A DNA stretch of 64,000 nt from Liolophura sinensis. Its lineage: Eukaryota > Mollusca > Polyplacophora > Chitonida > Chitonidae. Every line of letters begins with the position of its first letter. The stretch's first letter is position 1. Positions 24,601-39,600 of this stretch are shown here, in pieces. The position numbers and the translations under genes are program-made. Under the pieces are notes generated by a model. It worked only from the letters and a program-made list of their open reading frames with translations, was not told where the DNA came from and did not search any database. The DNA is taken from the NCBI RefSeq assembly GCF_032854445.1, contig NC_088299.1, positions 19,275,608 to 19,339,607 of the forward strand, given 5' to 3'.

Positions 24601-27600
24601 AGAGGGTGGGGACATACCCATGGTGAAGAGGGTGGGGATGTACACATGGGTGGAGATATACTCATGTGAATTCACTTTATCACATGGATGTGACGACCAG
24701 TTTTATGGGTGAAGGAAAAAGGGTTTTCCAGGGTTAGGAACACTTTCCTCCTTTGGCCACAAATGTAAGACTGTGCAGATCAACCCCAGAAGACTGCTTA
24801 CTGTCACCAAGGTCTCACAAGCAACAAGAGTGGGGAATAATCATATGATGGGGTACAGCACATATTATTCTGCAGTGTGTAAAACAATGAAAATCTCACA
24901 TCTTTTCAACTTCATTTAGGACATCCTTGGAAATGTTGGACTTCAAAAAATGGGAGAAAATTCCCTTAGTCAGACTTGCTGGCATTCGCAGTTTGCCGAT
25001 CATTTTTGTTTTCTTCTCAGGTCTGTGGGAAAAAGAACAGAAATACATCAAAAATGACAATTACTTACTTAGCACTCAGGCAGTCATACTGACCATATCT
25101 ACAGCCATCTTAGTTTCCAGGCTCTCAAAATGAACAAAAACATGATGTTTATCTATAAAAAGTTAAATTTTCATACAAATTTATTTCAATCCCAGGCTTA
25201 ATAGCTTTCAGAGAGCATCATTTTCAGTTGCATTTTATAAAATTTCTTTATGCATAGTCACATTGTCACCTTCAAAGATCAGAAACTTTTTTTTTCTTCC
25301 AGATATGGTCCTGATAGCACATGTAAATACTGTATCAAAAGTCATTAACTTTGTAACGAGCAAAAGATGATATGACATACAGAATAGATGACCAATATAA
25401 ACATGCCACTACACATGTGCGTACATTCATCAAAACATGTTGCTAATTGAAAAAAAAAAGGATATACTGTTTTTCAATTTGTCAGAGTTTCTAATGATCT
25501 GAAGATTTTTTTTTGGCAGATTTTGCTGCAGGTGGGATTAGTGCTTTCATGCCTTGTGTGTGCAAACATAGCTGATCATGAATTGATCACTTACCCTAAT
25601 TCCTCAACCTTTTCGCAAATAAAAGAATAACTTTCAGAGCAATTTAAGCATGTTTTAATTTGACTTAGGAGACAAAACTACATTGGATCTGTCGGCCAAT
25701 TTCAGGGCTTCTGACTTCTATCAGTCTACACAGAATAATGCCTCGAATATGCTTGAAATACCTCGCAAACATGTGAACAGGTTGAAGAATTACAGTAATC
25801 TTGAACAGCTCTATCACATGCACTTAACTGATGTGGCAAAGTCCCCAACTCACACAGAATTCATGAAAATCTGACATAGTTGTGTAGGAAATCGCTCAGA
25901 TGGACAGGTGTTCCTGATTTCTATGTATCTGAAATCTGTCTGATATTTCAAAAGCTTCCAATTACACTAGAGTTTCCATGCATTGTCCACATCCTAAGCT
26001 GGGCTGTTTTAGAAAGGTGCTGCACCCTCCCCATGAAATGTGCACCCTCCCGATGGAATGTGCACCCCACCCATAAAATGTGCACCCTGAGCATAAAATG
26101 TGCACCCCATCCATGGAATGTGCACCCTGCCCATGACACACTCATGAAATGTGCACCCTTCCCATGAAATGTGCACTTCCCATGAAATGTGCACCCTTCC
26201 CATGAAATGTGCACCCCGCCCATGGAATGTACACCCTGCCCATGGAATGTGCACCCTGCCCATGACACACCCATGAAATGTGCACCCTTCCCATGAAATG
26301 TGGACCCTCCCCATGAAATGTGCACCCCGCCCATGGAATGTGCACCCCACCCATGAAATGTGCACCCCGCCCATGAAATGTGCACCCTTCCCATGAAATG
26401 TGGACCCTGCCCATGGAATGTGCACCCCACACATGAAATGTGCACCCTGCCCATGAAATGTGCACCCTTCCCATGAAATGTGCACCCTCTCCATGAGATG
26501 TGCACCCCGCCCATGACACACCCATGAAATGTGCACCCTTCCCATGAAATGTGCACCCCGCCCATGGAATGTGCACCCCAGGCATGACACGCTCATGAAA
26601 TTTTTTCTCACAAGCTTAGATCTAATGGCATTAAATGGTTTAGTTAAACATTCTGGAAACTCAAATTCCAACTGCTGTACAAAAAAAAGGCTGAATGTGA
26701 AGATTATACCTTGGTTTGGGTTTTGTTATTTTCTGTTTGCCTGTGGTCACAGGTTTGGGCGCAGAGTTCATGTTTCCGGCCAGTCTCGAGACTGACATTG
26801 GCGTCAGCATTTTCCCCACGGTCGTATTCCTCACAGTATTTGGGGTTTTCACTTGAACATATTTCTGGACCCTAAAGAGCATGAGAAAAAAAAGTAGAAA
26901 TGCAAAAATTTCAGATACATGTAAGTAACCCACTGTTTGTCATCAAGTTCATGAGGCACAATTAATGTCTCCTGAATGAAGGCTGCAGCCAAACCAACAA
27001 GAGCTACATGTAGACTGCGACAAAGATAAGACTGTTCTAACCACAGGAGACACTCATCACTGTAAAACACCAAACCGACTTCTCTATTTAATCACAGAAC
27101 ACATCATTGAACACATCACCGTACACATCACTGAACACATCACTGCACACATCATTGCACGCATCATTGTATACATCATTGAACACATCACTGTACACAT
27201 CATTGCACACATCATTGTTTATATCATTGTACACATCACTGTACACATCATTGTACATATCATTGTACATTTCACTGTACTCATCATTGTACACATCATT
27301 GTATACATCACTGCATACATCACTGCACACATTATTGTACATATCATTGTACATATCACTGTACTTATCATTGTACACATCACTGTACACATCATTGCAC
27401 ATATCATTGTATACATCACTGCACACATCACTGTATACATCACTGTACACATCACTGTACACATCATTGTACACATCACTGCACACATCATGGTATACAT
27501 CATTGCACACATCATTGTTTAAATTATTGCACACATCACTGTACACATCATTGTATACATCACTGTACACATGATTGTATACATCACTGCACACATCACT

Positions 27601-30600
27601 GTATACATCACTCCACATGTCATTGTGCACATCATTGCATACATCACTGCACACATCACTGCACACATCATTGCACACATCCTTGTATACATCATTATAC
27701 ACATCATTGTATACATCACTGTACTGAATACATGTACATGGATGTCACTGTTTGGTAATGAGACTTACATGCGCTCCGGAAAACCAAACTGTTGGGTGCC
27801 CAAACCACGGTAAATGACCTAAAGTTTTACCCGCGGACTCGGAAGGTGTATCCCAGGATATACTGCGTTGATTTTGCCTGTTACTGACTGAGCACTGCGG
27901 TGGATCATCAGGGAAGGTCAGGGGATTAATGGGAGAGTTCAAACATGTAATACACAAGCTCACGCTTCACTGAGCAGTCAGTCTCTGCTTCTACCACCAA
28001 CGGTTAATGTTTTCCTCAGTCTTAACCATAATAACTGCAGTACATGCACTTTGCAACACGTTGAATGTTTTATTATTGTTAATTTGTGATAAATGGGAAT
28101 TTGGGAGAAAACCCTGTGGAGATTAACCATTACTACCCATCACCTTTACCCATGTGCAGTGTCATGTTAAATATCCGTTTTCAAACTACAGGGTTCTCTG
28201 TACAGAAAGTTGTAGCAGAATTTGGCACACTGCGAACCCATACTTGCAAACTAGGCCTAGCAGTAGCCGAGGTGAAGATGTCAAACTGTGATCAAAGCGA
28301 CACCTAAACACGTGTGTTTGCATCGCTGCAGCTAAACATTTCTTGTTTATTTCAGCTTAATTTGAGAGACTGTCAACTTCCGCCCGTGCATATTAATTTG
28401 AGAGACTGTCAACTTCCGCCCGTGCATATTAATTTGAGAGACTGTCAACTTCCGCCCGTGCATATTAATTTGAGAGACTGTCAACTTCCGCCCGTGCATA
28501 TTAATTTGAGAGACTGTCAACTTCCGCCCGTGCATATTAATTTGAGAGACTGTCAACTTCCGCCCATGCATATTAATTTGAGAGACTGTCAACTTCCGCC
28601 CATGCATATTAATTTGAGAGACTGTCAACTTCCGCCCATGCATATTAATTTGAGAGACTGTCAACTTCCGCCCGTGCATATTAATTTGAGAGACTGTCAA
28701 CTTCCGCCCATGCATATTAATTTGAGAGACTGACAACTTCCGCCCGTGCATATTAATTTGAGAGACTGTCAACTTCCGCCCATGCATATTTTGTATTCAT
28801 GAATACTTAATACTGAATCCATTCCCCTCAGATGAAATTCTAGTCATACAGATTGGTTTTATCTATACATGTACATGTAGATACAAGCCACTTACAGTCA
28901 AAAGACTTGAAATTTCAACGTATCTACCAATCGATCACCTGTTTTTCGCTGTCAAAAGGCAAAACAATAATCTTAAGTCACTTCTGGGCAAACTGTATAT
29001 GTAAAATCATAAAACATTTTGTTTATGAAGCCAGTGATGGTGTTTTGCGAAAACCTTGCGTCAATTACATTTTCTGTGTTTCATGGGAGGCTCCTAATAT
29101 AGAAACGCGGGAAAAGGAACTCCCCTGCAGTAAAAAGACAATTCTGACTGTAAAGAAACAAAATGTGCATGTAGACAGATATACTAAGGAATTAAATTGA
29201 CATGGGAAGCTGATGACAGATATTTCTCAGTGAAATTTGTTTTTCGCTGAAATACATTTGTACACATATTCGCTGCATAATTGAGGGCTCTCAGCTGACA
29301 ACCATTCACCACATAACGGTGTGAGGTGACTTCCCTGTAGGCCTAACCTGAATAATCGGTTTGTCGACAGTGTACGTTCATTGTTTGGCGTGGTCATGCT
29401 TTCAGTGTTTGGAATTTAAAGGAGGTTTGTAATAAACATCACCTGTCTTAATAATTTCATTCACGGGTATATTTAGAGACGTACATGTAGGCCTACTGGT
29501 CGGGAGACCGGCACACCTCACTGTCAGTAACTTCATCGCATGTGGCGAGGATTAGCAACCAGAGCTGCCATGAAGTGTCATGAAGGGTAATTAAACGGGC
29601 TAATCGTTGTCTTCTGTTTTTTTGCTGCCAACTCTGATCGTGCGACAGTAAATAAAAGTAAGTCACGTGCAGAACTTTAGGTCATTTACAGTAATCAAGA
29701 CGTATTAAAACTAACACATGAACTGGGCCCAGTGCTTCAGAAATGTATTATGACTTAAGCCCGGTACTAACGTTAGTCCAGACTAAAGTGCCGCTTAGTT
29801 TGTACTAGGATGAGACTGGCACTGAGATTTAAGCTTGGCTTAACTTTAATATACATTTGAACAATTATAAAAAAAGTTTTAGTATTCACACAAACTTCTT
29901 TCATACAAAGCAAAAGCTCTCAGAAAGCATCACTTTGAGTTGCACGGTCACAATGCCATCTTTAAAGTTTTGGATAAAACCTTCAATTTTGTTCTAGACA
30001 TGGCCCTGTGTCTAGCCACAACAGTACAGACATGGATCAAGGGGAGAGAACTTGTGAAACGAAATACCACCTTTCACACGGGTTTATTTCAAATCACATT
30101 CAATATTCAATGAAAAATTGTGTCCCACATTATTAGCTTTATGGAGAGCAACTGTAGACTTGACTATCTATCAATCAAAAAAGCCTTCATTTCCGATAAG
30201 CAAGTTATGGATCTGGGTCTGAATTATCTGTAGTGAGAACTACTCCGACTAAGAAACAAAAAATATCGTCTGAATTTCTTGAATAATATAACAAACCCCA
30301 GTCAAAATAATTTTTTGACTGGAGGGGTTTATGGGTGGAGGGGATTCGAGTGCCACGAGTATAGCCCTGCCAATCATCAAATACCTCCTGACAAAGCCAT
30401 AGCCAATCCAGTGAGAGTTGGAATAGAATCTGTGAGAACACTGGTCAAAGATCGACTGGTAGTTCAGAATGGAAGTCTTGTGTGAAGATTTCTTCAAGAA
30501 ATAATTGCACAGATTTGTAAGTGACATGTTACTTGTGTGAATTACCTGTGAGACGGGGTAGCTTCTTCTCCAGAATTTTCCCCAGAGGCGACAGAAAGGT

Positions 30601-33600
30601 TGGCCATTGCAACAGAGTCCCCAAGTCTGCTGTTCATGTCTTCTGTGGAGAGGGAATCACCAGGTCCCGCTGGGGAATCCCCCAGTCTTGACTGGGAATC
30701 CCTTAACACTGACAGGTCATGCTGTACATCCTGGAAACAGAGTAATGGTCATGTTAACATGATAATCGGACTTGTCGGTTTCTATTTTAGTATGCCGAGA
30801 ATCTGTCTGCCATAAGAGAGTGATGGCGATAAAATAAAATATAATGCTCTGATCACAATAACAATAATCATTGAAGTTCTCATTGTTGCCTACTGCGAGA
30901 TTCCTTACAGAATGCAGTCTGATCTTCTGGCATACTGTAAATCACTGAAAATTTGGGCCCAAAAATTAATTTTCAGAGGTAAGTTCAAAATGTCATAAAC
31001 TAGCACTTTTGGCACCTTTTCCAAACAAACTCCAAAATACCTTTATCATGTTTAAGATCAGCAGAGCTCTCAGAATCCGGCAAAATGAGTAACGGATGAA
31101 CTTTAGGTCATTTACAGTGATTGTTAAACAAGCAAAACCAACCAATAAATCTATCAGTATATTGTTGCACAATATAACACAGAACTGTATAAAAAGAATA
31201 CAACAACTACCATCAAATGTTAAAAAGTATTTTCATTTTATCCGTACATAAAAAAACAGCAGAGTAAGAATATGTGCTCTGACAAAAAGTTTGGGAACTA
31301 TTTGGCCCTGATGAATTCAGTGGTCATAATATGAAAGCCTTTTCATCCTATGTATTGGGCAGGGACATTGTGCCATACCTGTACAACCCCTTCCTGACTG
31401 ATCACTGCAGTGATGTCCTTGGCTAGTGGCCTGGCCTGCATTGATGTGTTCACACTGTGGCCATATATCACGTGTCTGTCAGTGCCACTGTCTTCACTCA
31501 CAGTCTCACGATTCTCAGTCTGCTTAACATGTTCTGGGGCAACGCTAACAGTCTCATTACCACCATCATTAACATCCTCTTCACCACCTTCAATGTCATT
31601 ATCACCATCAGCAACTTGTTCTTTGCCTTCATCTATAGCCCTCTCAACATCATCAACTTGGTTTTCAACATCTTCAATCTCATCATCTCCTTCCACATTA
31701 TCCCTGTCCTTATCACTGCTGTTATCACTTATGTGAAGATCAATGTTTTCTTCACTGCTCACCTCTTCAGGACCTGCAGAATTGTTTACCCTTTCTTTCA
31801 CAGATTTCATATCCTTGTCTACATCGTCTGTCAAACACCGGCTGTGACTTTGCCTGTCTCTGTGACTTGCCTGAGCCGATGTGTGGACCTCAGGGGCCTC
31901 ACTTCCACCATCAGGCTGAGACACACTGTCCTCACCCTCCTTGCTCTGAAGGATCCCTGCAGCGCTCTGCACACCTTGGACATCATTGTCGTCATGACTG
32001 AGAGACAGCTCTGCTCCCTCACTGAAAGCGGACTTTCGTCTGTGGTCTCTCCGTCCTGTCTCCTCCTCTGGTGCAGACCGTTCTGGATATGAGAGGTCAG
32101 GTGAACCCGGCCGACCACTGTGCCGCGGTTTTCCAGGGCTGCCCATGCTGGAGGCGATGTTCAGCCGGTTGTGGCTGTTCAAGTCACTGACTGCAGTTGG
32201 CTCCCACTGACCGTCTGAAGCTGATGCGCTATCATCATGATGCACCATGCCAGCACTGACGCTGTCCACAGACGTTCTGTCTGCGCTCCTGTGCCTACTA
32301 CTGCGCAGTGACTTCCGCCGATGTGTGCCACTGCTGCCGCTGCTGCCTGACCTTGATGTGGCTGTTATGTGTGGCCCACTTCTGGGTGTCGAAGACTCTG
32401 TGTCTCGCACAGACCCACTCCTCCATGCCCCACCCTGGGTCTGCTCTCTCTCAGGGGATGCCTGGGGCTGTGATTCAGGGATCACCTCTTTCTCATCCTC
32501 TAACTCTACAATGCTCCCCAGGGTGAAGTCAAACTGGACTGTAAACAAAAACCACCCACATCTCAATACAGCATCTGATAATGTTCGTTAGTATGCAATG
32601 AACTACAACTTTAGACAGTTGGTCAGTAATGCTCTAAACCGTTGCTGAGGATTTTTGTTGCACTGTTTCACAGGCGGAGGCAACCTGAGTGCCTGGACCA
32701 ACCTTTTGGATCAGATTTTCACAGACAGAGCAAGCCATTTGTGTATACCAAACTGATGGAAGGTATTCCATCAACCTTTTGGGTCAGATTTTCACAGACG
32801 GAACAAGCCATTTGTGTACACCAAACTGATGGAAGGTATTCCACCAACCTTTTGGATCAGATTTTCACAGACAGAACAAGCCATTTGTGTATACCAAACT
32901 GGTGGAAGGTATTACCACAACCTTTTGGATCAGATTTTCACAGACAGAACAAGCCATTTGTGTATACCAAACTGATGGAAGGTATTACAACAACCTTTTG
33001 GGTCAGATTTTCACAGACAGAACAAGCCATTTGTGTATACCAAACTGGTGATTATACCATCAACCTTTTGGATCAGATTTTCACAGACAGAGCAAGCCAT
33101 TTGTGTATACCAAACTGATGGAAGGTATTCCATCAACCTTTTGGATCAGATTTTCAAAGACAGAACAAGCCATTTGTGTATACTAAACTGATGGAAGGTA
33201 TTACAACAACCTTTTGGGTCAGATTTTCACAGACAGAACAAGCCATTTGTGTATACCAAACTGATGGAAGGTATTCCAACAACCTTTTGGATCCGATTTT
33301 CACAGACAGAACAAGCCATTTGTGTATGCCCAACTGGTGGAAGGTATTACAACAACCTTTTGGGTTGGATTTTCACAGACAAAACAAACCAAACTGATGG
33401 AAGGTATTCCAACAACCTTTTGGATCAGATTTTCACAGACAGAACAAGCCATTTGTGTATACCAAACTGGTGGAAGGTATTACAACAACCTTTTGGGTCA
33501 GATTTTCACAGACAGAACAAGCCAAACAGAACAAGCCATTTGTGTATACCAAACTGGTGGAAGGTATTACAACAACCTTTCTTGTCAGATTTTCACAAAC

Positions 33601-36600
33601 AGAACAAGCCATTTGTGTATACCAAACTGATGGAAGGTATTACAACAACCTTTTGGGTCAGATTTTCACAGACGGAACAAGCCATTTGTGTATACCAAAC
33701 TGGTGATTATACCATCAACCTTTTGGATCAGATTTTCACAGACAGAACAAGCCAAACAGAACAAGCCATTTGTGTATACCAAACTGGTGGAAGGTATTAC
33801 AACAACCTTTCTTGTCAGATTTTCACAAACAGAACAAGCCATTTGTGTATACCAAACTGATGGAAGGTATTACAACAACCTTTTGGGTCAGATTTTCACA
33901 GACGGAACAAGCCATTTGTGTATACCAAACTGATGGAAGGTATTCCACCAACCTTTTGGATCAGATTTTCACAGACAGAACAAGCCATTTGTGTATACCA
34001 AACTGGTGGAAGGTATTACAACAACCTTTTGGATCAGATTTTCACAGACAGAACAAGCCATTTGTGTATGCCAAACTGGTGGAAGGTATTACAACAACCT
34101 TTTGGGTCAGATTTTCACAGACAGAACAAGCCAAACAGAACAAGCCATTTGTGTATACCAAACTGGTGGAAGGTATTACAACAACCTTTCTTGTCAGATT
34201 TTCACAAACAGAACAAGCCATTTGTGTATACCAAACTGGTGGAAGGTATTACAACAACCTTTTGGGTCAGATTTTCACAGACAGAACAAGCCAAACAGAA
34301 CAAGCCATTTGTGTATACCAAACTGGTGGAAGGTATTACAACAACCTTTCTTGTCAGATTTTCACAAACAGAACAAGCCATTTGTGTATACCAAACTGAT
34401 GGAAGGTATTACAACAACCTTTTGGGTCAGATTTTCACAGACAGAACAAGCCATTTGTGTATACCAAACTGGTGATTATACCATCAACCTTTTGGATCAG
34501 ATTTTCACAGACAGAACAAGCCAAACAGAACAAGCCATTTGTGTATACCAAACTGGTGGAAGGTATTACAACAACCTTTCTTGTCAGATTTTCACAAACA
34601 GAACAAGCCATTTGTGTATACCAAACTGATGGAAGGTATTACAACAACCTTTTGGATCAGATTTTCACAGACGGAACAAGCCATTTGTGTATACCAAACT
34701 GATGGAAGGTATTCCACCAACCTTTTGGGTCAGATTTTCACAGACGGAACAAGCCATTTGTGTATACCAAACTGATGGAAGGTATTCCACCAACCTTTTG
34801 GATCAGATTTTCACAGACAGAACAAGCCATTTGTGTATACCAAACTGGTGGAAGGTATTACAACAACCTTTTGGATCAGATTTTCACAGACAGAACAAGC
34901 CATTTGTGTATGCCAAACTGGTGGAAGGTATTACAACAACCTTTTGGGTCAGATTTTCACAGACAGAACAAGCCATTTGTGTATACCAAACTGATGGAAG
35001 GTATTACAACAACCTTTTGGGTCAGATTTTCACAGACAGAACAAGCCATTTGTGTATACCAAACTGATGGAAGGTATTACAACAACCTTTTGGGTCAGAT
35101 TTTCACAGACAGAACAAGCCATTTGTGTATACCAAACTGGTGATTATACCACCAACCTTTTGGATCAGATTTTCACAGACAGAACAAGCCATTTGTGTAT
35201 ACCAAACTGATGGAAGGTATTACAACAACCTTTTGGGTCAGATTTTCACAGACAGAACAAGCCATTTGTGTATACCAAACTGATGGAAGGTATTACAACA
35301 ACCTTTTGGGTCAGATTTTCACAGACAGAACAAGCCATTTGTGTATGCCAAACTGATGGAAGGTATTCCATCAAACTTTTGGATCAGATTTTCACAGACA
35401 GAGCAAGCCATTTGTGTATACCAAACTGGTGGAAGGTATTCCATCAACCTTTTGGGTCACATTTTCACAGACAGAACAAGCCATTTGTGTATACCAAACT
35501 GGCGATTATACCATCAACCTTTTGGATCAGATTTTCACAGACAGAACAAGCCATTTGTGTATACCAAACTGATGGAAGGTATTCCATCAACCTTTTGGGT
35601 CGGATTTTCACAGACAGAGCAAGCCATTTGTGTATACCAAACTGGTGGAAGGTATTCCATCAACCTTTTGGGTCAGATTTTCACAAACAGAACAAGCCAT
35701 TTGTGTATACCAAACTGATGGAAGGTATTACAACAACCTTTTGGGTCAGATTTTCACAGACAGAACAAGCCATTTGTGTATACCAAACTGGTGATTATAC
35801 CATCAACCTTTTGGGTCAGATTTTCACAGACAGAGCAAGGCATTTGTGTATACCAAACTGATGGAAGGTATTCCATCAACCTTTTGGATCAGATTTTCAC
35901 AGACAGAACAAGCCATTTGTGTATACCAAACTGATGGAAGGTATTACAACAACCTTTTGGGTCAGATTTTCACAGACAGAACAAGCCATTTGTGTATACC
36001 AAACTGATGGAAGGTATTACAACAACCTTTTGGATCAGATTTTCACAGACAGAACAAGCCAAACAGAACAAGCCATTTGTGTATACCAAACTGGTGGAAG
36101 GTATTACAACAACCTTTCTTGTCAGATTTTCACAAACAGAACAAGCCATTTGTGTATACCAAACTGATGGAAGGTATTCCATCAACCTTTTGGATCAGAT
36201 TTTCAGACAGAACAAGCCATTTGTGTATACTAAACTGATGGAAGGTATTACAACAACCTTTTGGGTCAGATTTTCACAGACAGAACAAGCCATTTGTGTA
36301 TACCAAACTGGTGATTATACCATCAACCTTTTGGATCAGATTTTCACAGACAGAACAAGCCATTTGTGTATACCAAACTGATGGAAGGTATTACAACAAC
36401 CTTTTGGATCAGATTTTCACAGACAGAACAAGCCAAACAGAACAAGCCATTTGTGTATACCAAACTGGTGGAAGGTGTTACAACAACCTTTCTTGTCAGA
36501 TTTTCACAAACAGAACAAGCCATTTGTGTATACCAAACTGATGGAAGGTATTACAACAACCTTTTGGGTCAGATTTTCACAGACAGAACAAGCCATTTGT

Positions 36601-39600
36601 GTATACCAAACTGGTGATTATACCATCAACCTTTTGGGTCAGATTTTCACAGACAGAACAAACCAAACTGATGGAAGGTATTCCAACAACCTTTTGGATC
36701 AGATTTTCACAGACAGAACAAGCCATTTGTGTATACCAAACTGGTGGAAGGTATTACAACAACCTTTTGGGTCAGATTTTCACAGACAGAACAAGCCAAA
36801 CAGAACAAGCCATTTGTGTATACCAAACTGGTGGAAGGTATTACAACAACCTTTCTTGTCAGATTTTCACAAACAGAACAAGCCATTTGTGTATACCAAA
36901 CTGATGGAAGGTATTACAACAACCTTTTGGGTCAGATTTTCACAGACGGAACAAGCCATTTGTGTATACCAAACTGATGGAAGGTATTCCACCAACCTTT
37001 TGGATCAGATTTTCACAGACAGAACAAGCCACTTGTGTATACCAAACTGGTGGAAGGTATTACAACAACCTTTTGGATCAGATTTTCACAGACAGGACAA
37101 GCCATTTGTGTATACCAAACTGATGGAAGGTATTCCATCAACCTTTTGGGTCAGATTTTCACAGACAGAACAAACCATTTGTGTATACCAAACTGGTGGA
37201 AGGCAAGTAACCTTCCATAAAGTTTGTACAAGACCACCTTAGTGCTCCTACCAGCACTCTCAATAACCACATAAGATCATTATCAATACCCTAACAACAA
37301 TGGAGGACGAGAAGTCTCTAAACTTCTCCATCCCAGACTGGAACTGAATCAACACAATTTTTACTCCCCACAACAGGTGCTGAAATTAAGCCAGGTACAA
37401 TCAATAACCTTGTCATTAAGTTAAATATTCAATCTAATATTAGATATATTTCCTCATCTTTAGCCCAAATTATTGCAATCTAAAAGGTGCCCAAATTAGA
37501 TACGCCGTACTGGACCCAGATATGAGCAACAATGAGACAAGCCTTTTATTAACTGCAGGGCCACAGCAGACCCCAGTTAACGCGAAATTAACTTACCACT
37601 GTGCTGGGACACATAAGAAGTCATTGTCCTGGGGGAACGTCTGGGTCTCTGGTGGGCTGTTACATTTAATGGGCTGAAACACACACACACGTGTACATCA
37701 CGCATCACAATGACCACTCGTCGAGGGTTACAGCCATTGTATAAACCATACACTGAACAGTCCCACATAAACACAACCCATCCTGTATATGTAGAAACGG
37801 TACTACATCTGTATGTGTATTTAATATGGAAGTCTTCAAAAACTTCTTCCTATAAAAAAGATACTGACAGAGTGCTTTTATTTCACCAGGGTCATGTAAT
37901 TGGCTGAGAAGTACAACGAGTGTTTGTAGGTCTATGAATGACCTTCTCTGCAGAGGGTGGCCGGCTGCCACTGGGCTCTACGCAGTTTCTTCTCACCATA
38001 GTGCTGGCAGTTGCTGAACAAGTGAAATATTCTTGATTCATGAGTACAGAGTAAAACAGCAACCAAACCAATAAATACATGAATCACCACCTAGACAAAA
38101 ACACAGATTGTGTTTAAACAAAAGCATTACCATAAATGGCCTAAAATTTCACTCATGATGAAGTTGCATATTTGTCCAGATTCTGAGAGTGATCTCATAC
38201 AGGTGTTCTGAAGACTGTTCGGAAAGTCATATTTTATGGAATTTATTTGCTCCCAAAAACAAACTTTTTAAGACGTAATTTTAGGCATCTGTAAGGCTGG
38301 AATCTTACTGAGGTAAAACCAGGGTAAGAAAATACCCAAAGGCAAACTTCCAGACATCTAGTCCCTTTGAATGAGAGCTTAAAGCCATCTAAAATGCCTC
38401 CTGAATAAAAAGTGTTTTGAGATTGTCAAAAATGAACATGTCTCTGAAGGGCCATAATTCAAAAACTGCTTGGAATTGGGATACTAATGAAAAAGTCAAG
38501 ATACTGTATACTATTTACTTTATTAAACAAAAGCTGTTATTCACTCGATAAAGTTTCCAGCATGAAGATTGAAAGCTCCTGTAAAATTTCTAACTGATGT
38601 GGGGATGTCATGACCTCTGGGTTATTAAAGGAGACTCCCAATGCTTTTTTTTGACACTAAATGTTCCCTAGACATGCTATTTATGCTATGTTTAGTTGCA
38701 AACTGCATTTTAAAAAATATTAGGTCCACTAGTTCCACATAACAATTTCACTGAAGTTGAACCGTTCTATCTGCCTATCTTGTCGGCCACGGAGTTCTTC
38801 AGCAGTTGCTTGTAACAGCTCGGCCTCATCGATTCACTAAGTTTTCATGTGTGCGTCCTCCATAATTGAAGGGTGTTTTCGATGAGATCTGGCCCATATT
38901 TTCTCAATCTGTGGCTTTTCATAGGCCACATGTGCTGTTTTAGTGCAGTCACAAGGGACACCTGGGCATGGTATAATCCCGAAATAAGTTAGCCCCTGTG
39001 CTGTGTGTTGTCAACAAAGAGAAACCCCACATGTCTACAGGGTATGTGCATGTACAGTCGTGACCTCACAAGGTCAACGATCGTAGGCTGGATCGTAGTG
39101 GAGTAGATTTTCTGATGTTTGATCGACAAATTCTATTGTTTTTCTTCCGTTTTCCATGTTTAAATGACTGGAATTGATTCTGGGGACATTAAACTATCCA
39201 TCTGCAGTTTGACAGGACCAGTGCCAGGGATCTATTTTAACAAGGTAACTATCTTGCCTTACCTGTCCTCTACAATTAGCAGTGGCTCTGGGGGAATAGG
39301 AGGCAGGGTGAGGCCATCACTCTCCCTCTGACTCTGAATAGGAGTCTCAGACACAGCTGGAACAAATAACCACACAGATATCCAGTGTCAAACCTGTAGT
39401 CACACGGATCTTGTACAGTATTGGATCCAGGATTTCTGGCCACAGGGATCTGCTGTACACAAGTACAGCATTGGATCCAGGATTTCTGGCCACAGGGATC
39501 TGCTGTACACAAGTACAGCATTGGATCCAGGATTTCTGGCCACAGGGATCTGCTTTACACAAGTACAGCATTGGATCCAGGATTTCTGGCCACAGGGATC

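Larger units (their letters stand above)
20874..24899 (-). other. CENPT intron 8
   Basis: Donor AAGAT/GTGAGA. It contains the 16-bp, 44-bp and 26-bp arrays, a SINE-B remnant and a diverged 190-200-bp triplication. Confidence 0.85.
26872..30545 (-). other. CENPT intron 6
   Basis: Donor TCACAG/GTAATT. It holds the 12-bp and 36-bp arrays. The remaining sequence (28800-30545) shows no exon. A short string AACTTTAGGTCATTTACAGT near 29670 recurs in intron 5 near 31100 and inverted near 27810. Confidence 0.8.

Noticed and set aside
23909-24675. 245-codon Pro/Ser/Cys-rich minus-strand frames
   Set aside because: A product of the 26-bp array; two frames are equally open and neither carries a splice-supported exon.
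25948-26671. 205-220-codon frames rich in GCTFHGKGAHF
   Set aside because: A product of the 20-bp array in CENPT intron 7.
28314-28787. 139- and 146-codon frames with perfect 12-residue repeats
   Set aside because: A 36-bp intronic minisatellite, open on both strands because the unit is a multiple of three.
28357-28790. CRISPR array
   Set aside because: Units are directly contiguous with no unique spacers, and the window is eukaryotic. The same holds for the other arrays.
31457-32092. 211-codon hydrophobic plus-strand frame
   Set aside because: It is antisense to the Asp/Glu-rich exon 5 of CENPT; acidic codons read backwards give hydrophobic-looking sequence.
32642-37242. Many overlapping frames of 80-260 codons with the motif TFWVRFSQTEQAICVYQT
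   Set aside because: The same 73-bp unit is read in three registers in turn. It is an intronic array with no start or splice context of its own.
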